Shown: positions 1 through 7,804, numbered from the stretch's first letter. The stretch: 37,386 nucleotides of DNA from Muribaculum sp. An289 (GCF_002159555.1 NZ_NFIV01000013.1:1-37386); one strand, 5' to 3'. Translations and numbers: made by a program. Notes: generated by a model not told the origin, from the sequence alone.

Positions 1-1
1 C

Positions 2-73
2 CTGTTCGACAAGACTAATTTCAATGATGTCAAAGATCTAAATGATCCCCTGATTCCGGGGCTTTTTGATTAA
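2..73 (+). CDS. IS4-family transposase, C-terminal fragment cut by the window edge
   Basis: Reading from base 2, the frame encodes 23 residues ending in DLNDPLIPGLFD and a TAA stop at 71-73. From memory this is the usual C-terminus of DUF4372-type IS4-family transposases in Bacteroidales, which cut and paste the element through a DDE active site. No catalytic residue lies within this fragment. A gene encoding the N-terminus of the same kind of transposase begins at 37109, which supports the assignment. The two ends cannot be shown to be the same copy. Confidence 0.75.
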   Translation: MFDKTNFNDVKDLNDPLIPGLFD

Positions 74-90
74 TTGTTTAACTCGTCCCA

Positions 91-110
91 TTTTAACGGG
101 ACACTAATGT
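91..110 (-). repeat. Terminal inverted repeat of the left IS copy
   Basis: Read on the minus strand the sequence is ACATTAGTGTCCCGTTAAAA. It pairs with ACATTAGTGTCCGGTAAAAA at 36987-37006, with mismatches only at positions 13 and 16 of the alignment. This fixes the outer end of the element. Confidence 0.8.
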
Positions 111-872
111 ACTGTTTTCCATAATGTAAAACAGCTTAAGAAGCAGTATCCAGAATATTTTGCAATTAATGTTAATTTCAACAGCGTGCTCCATTCCTTG
201 AACAGTGTCGGTGATATTCGTGATTTTATACTATGTGAGTTTGATAAAGAACCACGCATCACAGAATTGAATAGTTCAGGTGTCCGTAAGGATAAACGGC
301 AGGAATTCGAATCTATGTACCGTAATAAATCGGAAAGTCTGTATCAGTCTGAAAATTATGAACGTATTTCCGAAGATATGTTTGTTGAGGAGCCTTCTAC
401 ACATGAGCTACTTCTTTTTTTGTATCAATATAGTGGCAATGTTTTTAAGGATTATGTCGATCTTATATCTGATCCTGATAAGTATCCATATACTCCAACC
501 GGAACGTGCTCGCCTTTTTCGAAAAAGATGTTTGTGACAGTAAATGGAAAAATCCTACAATGCGAGAAAATAGATCACCGTTTTTCTTTTGGAAATGTGT
601 CGGAAGCAGGATTGGAACTCGATATTGATGCACTTGTAGTTAAGTACAACGCATATTTGGATAAAATGCAAAGGCAATGTTCGGCGTGTCAACGTAAACG
701 TAACTGTATACAATGTATGTACTATATTGATACTATTGATGCTGATTCTCCTGTTTGCCAGAGTTTTATGAATGATGGTGATTTCAGTCGGTATGTTTCG
801 CGTTGTCTGACACATTTACGGCTGCATCCAAACCTATACAGAAGACTTATGGAAGATGTCACTATCGAATAG
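111..872 (+). pseudogene. Radical-SAM/SPASM peptide maturase (GG-Bacteroidales type), 5' part removed by IS insertion
   Basis: The frame is open from the IS boundary (last in-frame stop at 105-107 inside the IS) to the TAG at 870-872. The remaining 254 codons are the distal half of a radical-SAM maturase. The core with the CxxxCxxC [4Fe-4S] motif is missing and presumably lies left of the IS. A SPASM-type auxiliary-cluster region is clear at about 507-758: C-x12-G-x4-C (GTCSPFSKKMF, then VNGKILQC), then C-x2-C-x5-C-x2-C (CSACQRKRNCIQC) and a final Cys in SPVC. Usual SPASM spacing ends in x3, so this is a slight variant. A GTG at 186 could initiate a 228-residue remnant but there is no convincing ribosome site. 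Family context (pseudo-rSAM and GG precursor immediately downstream) makes it the probable modifying enzyme for the peptide at 2219. Whether the 5' half still exists is unknown. Confidence 0.75.
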
Positions 873-890
873 ATGTACGGAGGGAAAATC

Positions 891-2150
891 ATGAACAAGA
901 AATTGACTTTAAAGACTAGTGTGTTTTTATGGACAGATGACAACCACGGTTTTCTGTATGATTCCTCCAGCCATGAATTTTATAAGTTTCTCTTGTCGAA
1001 GTCTATAGCAGAATTATGTCACAATCTTCTTGTGCCTGAGAATTTATATTCGGTTTTCGCGGGGGAATATACTGGTGATATAGAGGTCGGAAAATTTATA
1101 GAAGAAGTTTTAAGGCGTGGATTCGGTATCCTTCAAGATGAGGATGATTTTCAGTACATGGTATCATTTCCTCCAATGCTAAATCTGTTGCATTCCTGGG
1201 AACGAATTAAAAAGAAAAAAGAATCACTAAATACCACTGTGCTTCACTATTTCACCTCACTTACGGTTTACACTGGGGGTGTTTGCCCAGATAACGGTTA
1301 TTGCGAGCAGACTATTTATCCAGTGTGTTCCGTTTGTATATTGTCTGCTGAAAATATTATAGGTTTTCTTTCACGGGTTGATTCTCCTTATTTGTCTGAA
1401 ATAAATATAGTATTCTCATCCATAGGTGATTATCCGGATATACATCGGCTTTTCGATTGGCTTGGAACACGTAGGAAGAAGATTACAATATATGTCAGGG
1501 CCGAGGATGCCGGTAATTCAGACGTTGTTGAGGAAGTGATAAAGAATGGTTTTAATGCAGTCTTATTGCATGCAGGTCTGGTCTTGACGGATTCTCGTAT
1601 TATGAAACTGTCTTTAAGGCATGTGTTTCTTGTGACATCGGACGATAATTGTAAGAATGCAGAAGACATCTGTAAGCAGGATGGGATAACTGATTTTGTG
1701 TGTGTTCCGGTCTTTAATGGGAATAACTACGAATTTTTCAACGATTGCGTTTTTCTCAATGAAGAAGAAATATTACGTACGCGTTTGTCGAGACACGAAA
1801 TTTTTACACATCAAGTAATAAACATAAATTATTTTGGACGATTGTTTCTGTTCCCTGACGGAAATGTTTTTGCCGGACCCGGTAAGTGTCCGGTAGGAAA
1901 TATTCATGATACGGTATATTCGTTGATAATTTCCGAAATGGATAAGAATACAGCATGGCGTAAAACAAGGGATATGCTTGCTAGGTGTAAAACGTGCATA
2001 TACCGGTATTTATGCCCGTCACCTTCCTCATATGAGGAAGTGATGGGCATTGATTGCATATGCACGGATAAGATAAAAAGAAAGGAGGTGGCTATGGTAC
2101 CGCCTGAAAGTATTTTGTCCGGTATTGCGATTATGCATTGCCGGCAGTAG
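891..2150 (+). CDS. Pseudo-radical-SAM/SPASM protein of a GG-Bacteroidales peptide system
   Basis: This 419-residue protein follows the maturase remnant. I prefer the ATG at 891 because a GGAGGG sits at 879-884; an in-frame ATG at 873 abuts the upstream stop without such a site. At the place of a radical-SAM motif it has C138-x7-C146-x2-C149 instead of C-x3-C-x2-C, so SAM-type cluster binding is doubtful. The C-terminal part retains a SPASM-like pattern (KCPVGN, then CKTCIYRYLC with C-x2-C-x5-C, then further cysteines). This matches my recollection of the pseudo-rSAM family that accompanies GG-leader precursors in Bacteroidales (TIGR04150, accession from memory). A role as partner or peptide-binding chaperone of the maturase is inference. 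The gene is A+T-rich relative to the rest of the window. Its 3' end carries a long hairpin (2012-2050). Confidence 0.75.
   Translation: MNKKLTLKTSVFLWTDDNHGFLYDSSSHEFYKFLLSKSIAELCHNLLVPENLYSVFAGEYTGDIEVGKFIEEVLRRGFGILQDEDDFQYMVSFPPMLNLLHSWERIKKKKESLNTTVLHYFTSLTVYTGGVCPDNGYCEQTIYPVCSVCILSAENIIGFLSRVDSPYLSEINIVFSSIGDYPDIHRLFDWLGTRRKKITIYVRAEDAGNSDVVEEVIKNGFNAVLLHAGLVLTDSRIMKLSLRHVFLVTSDDNCKNAEDICKQDGITDFVCVPVFNGNNYEFFNDCVFLNEEEILRTRLSRHEIFTHQVININYFGRLFLFPDGNVFAGPGKCPVGNIHDTVYSLIISEMDKNTAWRKTRDMLARCKTCIYRYLCPSPSSYEEVMGIDCICTDKIKRKEVAMVPPESILSGIAIMHCRQ
2012..2050 (+). other. Long intragenic RNA hairpin near the 3' end of the pseudo-rSAM gene
   Basis: The centre is an 18-base perfect palindrome, CTTCCTCATATGAGGAAG (2023-2040). 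Pairing continues outward past one bulged C (2022) through ATGCCCGTCA with TGATGGGCAT, including one G-U pair, giving about 17 base pairs in 39 nt. It lies in codons for the residues around SPSSYEEVMGI, about 100 nt before the stop and 170 nt before the precursor start. Coding constraint alone would not call for this, so an RNA role such as processing, attenuation or mRNA stabilisation is possible. That role is inference. Confidence 0.6.
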
Positions 2151-2218
2151 CCATGCTGTTGGTTTGCTGTAAACAAATTTGATAGAAAATGAAATGTGAA
2201 TATTTAATAGATTTGAAA

Positions 2219-2476
2219 ATGAATATAAAATTAAATGTTTTGGAAGAAAATCTTTCCAAAAAAGAGATGACCTCAATTGTCGGGGGGAGTGGCAGATGTG
2301 GCTGCGGCTGTAAATATGAATCCCAAGGTGGTTCTTCTACAGATGACAATTACATGGCAAATAACATTGCCGATATACCATATTCTCCAGATGTTCCAAT
2401 AGAAGATCAATTGTATTCTGGCGGAATTTTGGATGGTGCTATAATAGTCGTAGATAAAGACGGAGGAAAAAATTAA
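2219..2476 (+). CDS. GG-leader natural-product precursor peptide (CGCGC core)
   Basis: An 85-residue peptide with a leader of MNIKLNVLEENLSKKEMT followed by SIVGG, then a core that opens SGRCGCGCKYESQGGSS. The double-glycine site after residue 23 is typical of leaders cleaved by C39-type peptidase/ABC exporters. The CGCGC-x-Y and GGSS-x-D-N-x2-AN pattern is what I recall from the GG-Bacteroidales natural-product precursor family (TIGR04149, from memory). The region beyond this, rich in D, P and G, is longer than the compact cores I remember and contains further GG pairs. An in-frame ATG at 2189 would add ten residues; I prefer 2219 because family leaders start this way. It follows the pseudo-rSAM gene by 68 nt and is followed by a strong stem-loop. 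No exporter gene is in the window. The cysteines are the probable modification sites (inference). Confidence 0.8.
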   Translation: MNIKLNVLEENLSKKEMTSIVGGSGRCGCGCKYESQGGSSTDDNYMANNIADIPYSPDVPIEDQLYSGGILDGAIIVVDKDGGKN

Positions 2477-2486
2477 TGTGAGCAGC

Positions 2487-2520
2487 AAGGCCCTGTGCCA
2501 TGACCAAATCACAGGGCCTT
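2487..2520 (+). terminator. Stem-loop after the precursor gene
   Basis: AAGGCCCTGTG (2487-2497) pairs perfectly with CACAGGGCCTT (2510-2520) around a 12-nt loop. No U-run follows, so it may be a partial terminator or a 3'-end stabiliser that separates abundant precursor mRNA from the downstream GLPGLI gene. Confidence 0.7.
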
Positions 2521-2551
2521 ATGTATTCAGTATATCAAGTATGTCAATGTC

Positions 2552-3448
2552 ATGAAAAATTCATTGTTGATAGCATTATTGTGTTTAATCTCACCGTCAT
2601 TGTGTCTTGCTCAGCAGAATCCGTATGAGCTGTATCTGCCATTGGATTGGGATGAGACCAGGACCTTGGATTCGGCGTATGTCAGGGTAGAGTACAAAAT
2701 GACATTCAGGGACGCGATACCATATTATACAAAAGACAAGGCTTATGTGGATACCTTTGATTTTCCTGAAGACAGATACATAACAGACAGGAGGATTGTA
2801 GAGATAGGCAAAGCGGTAAGGAAAGACTATAGTCTGGTAATGGAAAGCTGGGAACAGCTGTGCAAGAAACTTAAGGATGAAGGTAAAGATCCTGTTGGCT
2901 CGGACAAGGTGGCAAACCGGTTTGAATTGTTCGTTTACGAAGATGGGAAAACAGTACTTACCCAAAGAACCCTTATGTTCGGCCCGGTATTATTGTTAGA
3001 AGAAGATGAACCGGTATTCGTATGGGCTTTGACTGGCGATACTTCCACTGTGATGGGGTATGAATGTAACGGTGCTTCCGTATCTTTCGCAGGGAGGGAT
3101 TACAAGGCATGGTTCTGTCCGGATTTGCCGATAGATGCCGGACCGTATAAGTTTTCCGGGCTTCCGGGATTGATATTGAAGGTGGAGGATATGTCCGGCA
3201 GTTACCTTTGGGAGGCGGTCGGAATCGAGCAGGGCAGTTGGCCGATATATGAGAAACAGATTCTTTTCGATAAATGTTCCCGTGAAAAATTCCATAAAAC
3301 CATAGAAGGCATGTTTGCGCATCCGTATGCTTTTATGAATGCAATCGGGGTCAGACTCAGAATGGAGGACGGGAAAGGGAACGCAAGGGAGCCTGGAGAG
3401 TTTGAATCAAGCATTTCTTTATATTACGATCCTATTGAATTGAAATAA
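2552..3448 (+). CDS. GLPGLI family exported protein
   Basis: This 298-residue protein has a signal peptide (MKNSLLIALLCLISPSLCLAQ) with a probable cut before QQNPYE. It carries the family-defining motif at residues 203-208 in the context YKFSGLPGLILKVED, preceded by a DYKAWFCPDLPIDAGP stretch typical of the family. GLPGLI proteins are Bacteroidetes envelope proteins of unknown biochemical function, found as paralogues often beside outer-membrane receptors; that is the case here (3864-6509). The gene starts 31 nt after the stem-loop that closes the precursor unit. Base composition is closer to the host average than the peptide genes upstream. Membership is confident, function is not. Confidence 0.85.
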   Translation: MKNSLLIALLCLISPSLCLAQQNPYELYLPLDWDETRTLDSAYVRVEYKMTFRDAIPYYTKDKAYVDTFDFPEDRYITDRRIVEIGKAVRKDYSLVMESWEQLCKKLKDEGKDPVGSDKVANRFELFVYEDGKTVLTQRTLMFGPVLLLEEDEPVFVWALTGDTSTVMGYECNGASVSFAGRDYKAWFCPDLPIDAGPYKFSGLPGLILKVEDMSGSYLWEAVGIEQGSWPIYEKQILFDKCSREKFHKTIEGMFAHPYAFMNAIGVRLRMEDGKGNAREPGEFESSISLYYDPIELK

Positions 3449-3459
3449 AAGCGAAAATC

Positions 3460-3864
3460 ATGAAATTCAAAATTTTATTTTTTGTATTTGCCGCAACATT
3501 TATGTTTTCCTTCCACAATGTTTCGGCGCAAACATTTGTTGTACATACGGTAAAAACGGAAAAATGGCAAGTCATCCCGAATGCCTATGGGAACGGGATA
3601 GCTTTCGAAAATATTTTCGAAGCGATGGATGTGAATGAACAGGCTCTTATTGATGGGAGCAAGGCTGTTTATGTTGAGAGTTATCCGTCTGTTGCTGAAG
3701 GAGACAGGGAATTTGCAAGACTTACCGCATTGGTAGTCAAATCTGCAATTATTGTTAATGTGGGTTTTGCTAAGGAATTCATGTTCAGGACTTCTGTGAA
3801 AGATGAACCGTATGATGGCGATGGGAAAGAAGGGTATTATACGGTGACTGTAGAGATAAGGTAA
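3460..3864 (+). CDS. Small exported protein of unknown function
   Basis: A 134-residue protein with a clear signal peptide (hydrophobic run through FVFAATFMFSFHNVSA, cut likely before QTFVV), so periplasmic or outer-membrane associated. I recognise no domain. The mature part looks like a small alternating beta/alpha fold with no cysteines, which does not suggest a metal or disulfide protein. It begins 11 nt after the GLPGLI gene. Its TAA overlaps the ATG of the receptor-like gene by one base (TAATG), so translational coupling with that gene is likely. A periplasmic partner of the GLPGLI/receptor pair is an inference from position only. Confidence 0.75.
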   Translation: MKFKILFFVFAATFMFSFHNVSAQTFVVHTVKTEKWQVIPNAYGNGIAFENIFEAMDVNEQALIDGSKAVYVESYPSVAEGDREFARLTALVVKSAIIVNVGFAKEFMFRTSVKDEPYDGDGKEGYYTVTVEIR

Positions 3865-6509
3865 TGTGCATGGCAAGGTTCGTGACATTGTTGCTGGCAA
3901 TGGTATTCTGCATCGTGTTTCCTTCGGAAATATCGGCGCAGGAGGCGGAATTGCCGGTAACGATAATCGAAGGCCGTGTTTCTTTTATTTCAAAAAATGA
4001 TCCGGCAGTATGCTTTGTCATAGTCTATCGTATGTCTGACAAGGCTGCCATGGCTTATGCGGCTACTGACAAGGATGGAAATTATTCTGTTAGGTTTTCA
4101 ACGGGTGCGGACAGTGTCATAGTGAGTGTTTCCGGTATGGGAGTCAAGACTGCAAGCAAGATAGTCCCTAATATGCCGTCCCGTTTGGATTTTAAGGTAG
4201 AAGAAGATGTCTTCAACTTGAAAGAGGCCTTGATAAAGGCTGAAAAAATCAAGATGAGCGGGGACACGCTTTCATATAATGTGGCGAGTTTCCGTTCCAG
4301 GGAAGATTTGGTAATAGAAGATGTCTTGAAAAAAATGCCGGGAGTGACGGTTTCCCGGAACGGAACCATATTATATAAGCAGAAACCGGTCAAAGCCGTA
4401 ATGATAGATGGCATGGATTTGCTTAAAGGCCGGTACGGGATTGCGACGAGAAATATTTCCCCGGATCATATAGCGACAGTCGAAATATTGGAAAACCATC
4501 AGGTAGTGAAGGCCTTGCGCAACCTTGTCCCTTCTGATGACACGTATCTTAACCTTAAACTGAAAACATCGTCCAAAGGAGTGTTTTTGATTTCAGGTGT
4601 AGCAGGTGGAGGATACGATGGAAAAGGGTTATGGAATGCAGAAGTTGCAGGAATGTATTTCGGGCATTCTTCCCAGCATATCATAACAGGGAAAACCAAC
4701 AATACCGGTAACGATTTGCGTTATGAACTGATGGACCACAATGGCGGTCTGCATTCGCTCGGCATGACACTGGCAAGTCCGACGTTGGCTTCGCCCCCGG
4801 CCATTTCCAAAGACAAATATTATTTCAATACTTCCTATTCGGCTTCAGTGAACGAACTGTTCAGAACGAAGAATGGGGATGATGTCAATGTAAATGTGTC
4901 ATATTTCAATGATTCCGAAATACGTACCACTATGTCGGAAACCAGATGGATGCTGCCTGACTCCTCTGTCAATGTCATAGGCGAAGATATAAGAAACAGA
5001 ATAGCGATGCAGAAAATCGATGCTGAAATCGGATATGTGTCAAACAGGAATAAAAACTATGTGCAGAACCATAATTTTTTCTCGGGGGAATTCAGTGATG
5101 CAGTTTCGCATGTAAACGGTGTGAGGCAAAATTTCAGATTGTCCTCCATAAAGGCGGCCAGTACGTTATCTATGATAAAAAGGTTTTCGGAAGATAATGC
5201 GTATGAATTGAATGCGAAGGTGATTTATGAGCACAAACCGTACTTTCTGCAAGTGGAACGGGATACTGGAGCCGTATCTGGGAGCCGTTTTTCCGGAGCT
5301 TTGCAGAATGTTTCTTCTGACGGGCTTGAGGCTTCTGTTTTTATGGCAGGGATGGTCAAGAAAAGGTTGTGGGGTATAACTTTTTCTCCTACTTTAGGCA
5401 CTGTGTACAATATGGACCTGTTGGATTCCGGCTTGGAGTTGCCGCAAGCGGCCGTTCTGGACGGTATTCCGGTGGCGAATGATTTGATGATGCATCGTTT
5501 GCGTGTGGCTCCCGCCGTAAGGGCTTCGTATAATTCGATGCGTTTCGATGTTGAGGTATTCCTTCCTGTAGCATATCATTTCACTTCGCTCAGGAATCCG
5601 GGTTTTGCTTCGATGGACAGGCATAAGGTGTTTGTAGAACCGACACTTGAAATAAAATTCCGTCCATCGGCTTCAATGGATTTGGATTTCGGTTATTCGC
5701 TGTCATATTCGATGCCCGATTTTTCTGTTTTGTATGAAGGCGCGATTCTGAGAGATTACAAGAGCCTTACCCGGTATACGGCAGATCTGACCGAAGGGAT
5801 AAGCAATTTCTTTTCTTTGTCGCTTGGATACAAGGATGTTCTCAATATGTTTTTCCTAAATATAAAGACGTCTTACTCCCTGTCGCTCCCGCGGATTCTC
5901 TACGGATATTATTTCGACGGGATATATTCGTCTTCCATAACGCATAGGACCGGTGAACTGTCCCATGTATTGTCGGCCGGGGCGGAGCTAAGCAAAGGAA
6001 TCTATTGGAAAAACCTTAATATAAAAATGGCGCTCGGGGCTTCGTATGGGGATATGCCTTATTTAGGGCAGGAGCAGGTCGTGCGGATGGAGTCCCAGGC
6101 ATATCAGGTTTCTGCCGGATTCAGTTTTTCTCCTTTCGATTTTTTGGGCGTGGAGTATGACGGCAATCTGTTGTGCTCGCTCGTCTCGCAAGGTTCGGGG
6201 GAAAACCTTGAGCCGCTGCTGACAAATTCCAATCAGCTTAAACTGGCGTTCCGCATACCAGGGGGAGTCGGCCTCGAATTGATTGGCGACCATTATTATA
6301 ATAATGCTTCATCCGGCCGGAAATCATTCGTGCTTTTTGATGCGGGTATAACTTATTCCTATAAAAAATTACGTTGGGTGCTGTCGTGCTCCAATCTGTT
6401 GGATACTCGTAATTACGTTTATTCTGTATTGTCTGCCGGAAGCAGTTTCAGGACCGATTATTTGATAAGGCCAAGGGCTTTCCTGCTTAAAATGTATGTG
6501 ACATTCTGA
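3864..6509 (+). CDS. TonB-receptor-like outer-membrane beta-barrel with carboxypeptidase-regulatory domain
   Basis: The protein has 881 residues. Residues 1-26 form a signal peptide ending EISAQ. About 30-115 is a carboxypeptidase-regulatory-like beta-sandwich (IEGRVSF through DFKVEED). About 120-220 is a plug-like region (EDVLKKMPGVTVSRNGTILY, then VMIDGMDLLKGRYG). The rest is alternating beta strands ending in a terminal phenylalanine (MYVTF), as expected of a barrel inserted by the Bam machinery. I see no convincing TonB box, so uptake versus export or sensing is open. The start ATG overlaps the preceding stop; a second ATG at 3870 is also possible. The gene closes the GLPGLI unit. A role in moving or sensing the modified peptide is suggested only by neighbourhood. 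Confidence 0.8.
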   Translation: MCMARFVTLLLAMVFCIVFPSEISAQEAELPVTIIEGRVSFISKNDPAVCFVIVYRMSDKAAMAYAATDKDGNYSVRFSTGADSVIVSVSGMGVKTASKIVPNMPSRLDFKVEEDVFNLKEALIKAEKIKMSGDTLSYNVASFRSREDLVIEDVLKKMPGVTVSRNGTILYKQKPVKAVMIDGMDLLKGRYGIATRNISPDHIATVEILENHQVVKALRNLVPSDDTYLNLKLKTSSKGVFLISGVAGGGYDGKGLWNAEVAGMYFGHSSQHIITGKTNNTGNDLRYELMDHNGGLHSLGMTLASPTLASPPAISKDKYYFNTSYSASVNELFRTKNGDDVNVNVSYFNDSEIRTTMSETRWMLPDSSVNVIGEDIRNRIAMQKIDAEIGYVSNRNKNYVQNHNFFSGEFSDAVSHVNGVRQNFRLSSIKAASTLSMIKRFSEDNAYELNAKVIYEHKPYFLQVERDTGAVSGSRFSGALQNVSSDGLEASVFMAGMVKKRLWGITFSPTLGTVYNMDLLDSGLELPQAAVLDGIPVANDLMMHRLRVAPAVRASYNSMRFDVEVFLPVAYHFTSLRNPGFASMDRHKVFVEPTLEIKFRPSASMDLDFGYSLSYSMPDFSVLYEGAILRDYKSLTRYTADLTEGISNFFSLSLGYKDVLNMFFLNIKTSYSLSLPRILYGYYFDGIYSSSITHRTGELSHVLSAGAELSKGIYWKNLNIKMALGASYGDMPYLGQEQVVRMESQAYQVSAGFSFSPFDFLGVEYDGNLLCSLVSQGSGENLEPLLTNSNQLKLAFRIPGGVGLELIGDHYYNNASSGRKSFVLFDAGITYSYKKLRWVLSCSNLLDTRNYVYSVLSAGSSFRTDYLIRPRAFLLKMYVTF

Positions 6510-6545
6510 TTTTTTCGTAACTTGCCCGGAAAATTCATAAAGTCC

Positions 6546-7169
6546 ATGAAACAAGTATCCGAAGACCTTGTCCGTTATGTCGAGACGGAAATCCTGCCAC
6601 GCTACGATGCCTTCGACCCGGCACACAGGCGTGACCATATATTGAAAGTGATTGACAACAGCATGGCCCTTGCCGTGCATTTCGATGTGAATCCCGACAT
6701 GGTTTATGCCATAGCCGCATATCATGACCTCGGCGTGGCAAAGGGGCGGGAGAGGCACCATATCGAATCCGGAATCATCGTAGAAAACGACCCCGCCTTG
6801 AAGCGCTGGTTCTCCCCCGGGCAGATTCAGGTCATGAAGGAGGCTGTCGAAGACCACAGGGCCTCGAATACATGGGAGCCGCGTTCGATTTACGGGAAAA
6901 TAGTTGCGGAAGCCGACCGGGACATAGTGCCCGAGCAGGTAATCAGAAGGACGGTGCAGTACGGCAAGGCCAATTATCCGGAGATGGACAAGGAGCGGCA
7001 GTGGGAGCGTTTCTTAAAACATATCGAAGGAAAATACGGTCCGGAAGGTTATCTTCATCTGTGGCTGCCCCAGTCGCCTAATGCGGCCAGGCTCGATGAG
7101 CTGCGCGGAATCATCGCGGACAAGAAAATGCTGAGGGAAAAATTCGAACTGTATTATCGGCAGTCGTAG
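6546..7169 (+). CDS. HD-domain phosphohydrolase-like protein
   Basis: A 207-residue protein starting at ATG 6546; a TTG at 6522 would add eight residues but looks non-coding. It carries a metal-binding HD signature: H in AHRRDHILKV, the HD pair in AAYHDLGV, a following H in RERHHIESG, then D in VEDHRAS. HD proteins of this size hydrolyse phosphate esters of nucleotides or similar substrates; the true substrate is unknown. It lies 36 nt after the receptor gene and converges with gmk (27 nt between stops). It may or may not belong to the upstream operon. Base composition matches the housekeeping part of the window. Confidence 0.75.
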   Translation: MKQVSEDLVRYVETEILPRYDAFDPAHRRDHILKVIDNSMALAVHFDVNPDMVYAIAAYHDLGVAKGRERHHIESGIIVENDPALKRWFSPGQIQVMKEAVEDHRASNTWEPRSIYGKIVAEADRDIVPEQVIRRTVQYGKANYPEMDKERQWERFLKHIEGKYGPEGYLHLWLPQSPNAARLDELRGIIADKKMLREKFELYYRQS

Positions 7170-7196
7170 GCTTGCGTGCAGTTGTGTGGCGGCCCG

Positions 7197-7766
7197 TCAT
7201 GCGTTGAGGAATTCCTGGATTTTTCCGGCAGTTTCGTCCACGGCCTTTTCGAGGCTGTCGTTCACGATTACGGTGTCGAATCTGTCGGCGTAGCCGTTTT
7301 CCTCTTCTGCCTTGGCTATGCGCTTTTCAATCGATTCGGGGCTGTCCGTCCCTCGCGAAAGGAGCCGGCGGCGCAGTTCTTCCACCGAAGGGGCCATGAT
7401 GAATATTGCAAGCGCGTCCTTCCCGAAAATGCGTTTCAGATTCATGCCTCCCTTTACATCGATGTCGAAGACAATCGTTTTGCCCTTCGCCCAGATACGT
7501 TCGAGCTCCGATTTCAGGGTGCCGTAGTAGGAACCCGAATAAACCTCTTCATATTCTACGAAAGCTTCTTCGGAAATCATTTTTCTGAAAGTTTCGGCAG
7601 AGAAAAAATAATATTCCTTCCCGTGTCTTTCGTTTCCCCTCGGGGAGCGCGATGTCGCGGATATCGAAAATTCGAGTTGGGGGAATTTTTCAAGCATTTT
7701 TCCGACAATCGTGCTTTTTCCGGAACCGGACGGGGCTGAGAATATGATTACTTTTCGGTTATTCAT
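7197..7766 (-). CDS. gmk: Guanylate kinase
   Basis: A 189-residue protein of standard length that phosphorylates GMP to GDP with ATP in the cytosol. The P-loop is APSGSGKS at residues 10-17 in a typical opening (VIIFSAPSGSGKSTI). The GMP-binding segment follows (SISATSRSPRGNERHGKEYYF), then FVEYEEVYSGSYYGT, and IFIMAPSVEELRRRL with the lid region. It diverges from fba, with both promoters packed into about 60 bp. Functionally it links to the purine operon elsewhere in the window, but it is transcribed separately. Confidence 0.95.
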   Translation of the reverse strand: MNNRKVIIFSAPSGSGKSTIVGKMLEKFPQLEFSISATSRSPRGNERHGKEYYFFSAETFRKMISEEAFVEYEEVYSGSYYGTLKSELERIWAKGKTIVFDIDVKGGMNLKRIFGKDALAIFIMAPSVEELRRRLLSRGTDSPESIEKRIAKAEEENGYADRFDTVIVNDSLEKAVDETAGKIQEFLNA

Positions 7767-7773
7767 TTTCCTG

Positions 7774-7804
7774 TTTGTAAATTTTTACAAAAATAGTAAT
7801 TTTG
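7774..7804 (+). promoter_or_regulatory. Bacteroidetes-type promoter of fba
   Basis: TTTG (7774-7777), 19 nt, then TAATTTTG (7797-7804) match the -33/-7 consensus exactly. Transcription would start near 7811, giving a leader of less than 20 nt before the ATG at 7828. Confidence 0.75.
7788..7795 (-). promoter_or_regulatory. Possible -7 box for gmk
   Basis: Read on the minus strand it is TATTTTTG, matching the Bacteroidetes -7 consensus TAnnTTTG, 22 nt before the gmk ATG. No good TTTG is seen 19-21 nt upstream, so it is weak. It lies inside the fba promoter on the other strand. Confidence 0.4.

Larger units (their letters stand above)
1..110 (+). mobile_element. IS4-type (DUF4372) insertion sequence, 3' end
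   Basis: This is the right-hand end of an insertion sequence that extends beyond the window. It contains the last 23 codons of the transposase (2-73), a short non-coding tail, and a terminal repeat at 91-110. That repeat, reverse-complemented, matches the left end of the second copy at 36987-37006 in 18 of 20 positions. A subterminal ATGGGACGAG motif also recurs: minus strand at 82-91 here, plus strand at 37053-37062 in the other copy. The element ends inside a reading frame that continues as a radical-SAM/SPASM maturase, so it interrupts that gene. The right boundary at 110 is inferred from the inverted-repeat match; the target duplication cannot be seen because the other flank is outside the window. 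Confidence 0.85.

Noticed and set aside
2208-2215. TAGATTTG as a promoter for the precursor
   Set aside because: No -33 element lies at 19-21 nt, and a start site here would fall at or past the preferred ATG.
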